Shown piece after piece: positions 62,465-64,000 of a stretch of 64,000 nucleotides of DNA (the stretch's first letter is position 1; each line of letters begins with the position of its first letter). Under the pieces are notes generated by a model that made no database searches, had not been told where the DNA came from, and was given only the letters and a program-made list of their open reading frames with translations. A program made the position numbers and the translations under genes. This DNA comes from Peteryoungia rhizophila (GTDB lineage Bacteria > Pseudomonadota > Alphaproteobacteria > Rhizobiales > Rhizobiaceae), in assembly GCF_004912145.1 (NCBI RefSeq), contig NZ_STGT01000005.1, forward strand, positions 62,001 to 126,000. The letters run 5' to 3'.

Positions 62465-62537
62465 GGCGATATCCAGCGATTGTGTGGCGCATGTCCGACG
62501 GGAGCCGCAATCTGACCCCTGCGGTCTTCCTATCATA

Positions 62538-62550
62538 TAGGTTGCCCGAC

Positions 62551-62553
<3 letters not shown>
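62538..62553. repeat. inverted repeat upstream of the ArsR-type gene
   Basis: TAGGT (62538-62542), six-base spacer, ACCTA (62549-62553), 74 nt before the start codon and overlapping the ldh stop. A possible operator of the ArsR-type protein; arms are only 5 bp. Confidence 0.35.
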
Positions 62554-63600
<1,047 letters not shown>

Positions 63601-63653
63601 CTATGCCCTCTGATTTAATGTCGGAAACTCTGAATGAGGGGAATTGAGGGAAC

Positions 63654-64000
63654 ATGAGACGGCTGCCGGCCCTATCCGCCATGAAGGTTTTCGAGGTGGT
63701 CGGTCAGACCCGAAGCTTCACCCGCGCCGCGGAATTGCTGAACCTGACCCAAAGCGCGGTCAGCCGCCAGGTGCGCAATCTTGAGGAACAGCTCGGCGAA
63801 ACACTCGTCATCCGCAGGCATCATCACCTGGAGCTGACCGCCTCGGGCGCCGAACTGCTCGCCTCGCTGCAGCACGCCTTCCACACCGTCGAGATGACCG
63901 TTCGGAACATCCGCGAAAAGAGCAATCTCCGCCGTCTCCGGATCAACGTGCCACCGACCTTTGCCAAGCGCTGGCTGATGCCGCGCCTGATGAGCCTCAG
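63654..64000 (+). CDS. LysR-family regulator, GcvA-like (3' truncated)
   Basis: 115 residues are visible before the window ends. MRRLPALSAMKVFEVVGQTR and SFTRAAELLNLTQSAVSRQV form the LysR HTH with the GcvA-type N-terminus, followed by the start of the effector domain (RLRINVPPTFAKRWLMPRL). GAGGGAA precedes ATG 63654. Divergent from ldh (170 nt). The target is unknown. Confidence 0.88.
   Translation, partial: MRRLPALSAMKVFEVVGQTRSFTRAAELLNLTQSAVSRQVRNLEEQLGETLVIRRHHHLELTASGAELLASLQHAFHTVEMTVRNIREKSNLRRLRINVPPTFAKRWLMPRLMSL

Overview
The window is an ordinary chromosomal stretch of a high-GC alphaproteobacterium. It is almost certainly a member of the Rhizobiales and most likely Rhizobiaceae (Rhizobium/Agrobacterium/Pseudorhizobium-like). 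The evidence is: the 5-aminolevulinate synthase (C4) route to haem; aerobic cobaltochelatase CobS/CobT; TamA/TamB next to each other; an EcfG/NepR-type general stress response with GGAAC-N17-GTT promoters; and many small DUF proteins typical of rhizobia. No prophage, insertion sequence, CRISPR array or rRNA operon was seen. Genus assignment is inference.

Layout. 1-10.9 kb: housekeeping genes (YdcF-like fragment, plsC, a ChaC-type cyclotransferase, DUF2125, tyrA-hisC, a methyltransferase, gloB-cupin, a YhhN protein, a DMT exporter, DUF3108, rpmB with a textbook promoter and terminator, and a VUT-family queuosine-precursor transporter whose 5' leader can fold into a preQ1-I-like pseudoknot over its start codon). 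10.9-21.2 kb: a phytase-like lipoprotein, cobT, cobS, a J-domain protein, bolA, the aroK-aroB-CorC operon, a 50-aa membrane protein, xerD and accA. 21.4-26.5 kb: an L,D-transpeptidase-like lipoprotein, tusA, a dac-cobW pair and an M20 amidohydrolase.

26.5-33.3 kb: the most distinctive part. After tRNA-Arg(CCT) comes a cluster of small stress genes with a NepR-like anti-sigma factor, an EcfG-like sigma factor overlapping a eukaryotic-type topoisomerase IB, a DUF892 ferritin-like protein, a BON-domain protein and an unusual P-type ATPase. Five promoters with identical GGAAC-N17-GTT architecture (plus one N18) lie directly in front of these genes, including the sigma factor itself. The cluster therefore reads as a self-activating local general-stress regulon.

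33.4-41.6 kb: dxr, a serine hydrolase, hemA with an FNR/FixK box, and a form II (AYRGAGR) coxSLM-type molybdenum hydroxylase. 41.7-49.4 kb: a small glycine-zipper lipoprotein, tamA-tamB, and a divergent Lrp regulator and arginase. 49.6-52.9 kb: a soluble double-PAS chemoreceptor translationally coupled to cheW, then an asparaginase. 52.9-62.1 kb: an NAD-dependent formate dehydrogenase operon in the order fdsG-fdsB-[DUF4287]-fdsA-fdhD-fdsD-OFA transporter, headed by a LysR regulator. 62.1-64 kb: an ArsR-type regulator, L-lactate dehydrogenase and a truncated GcvA-like LysR gene.

Together the window shows an aerobic to microaerobic soil or plant-associated lifestyle, with formate oxidation, possible CO/purine-type hydroxylation, oxygen-responsive haem synthesis and stress defence.
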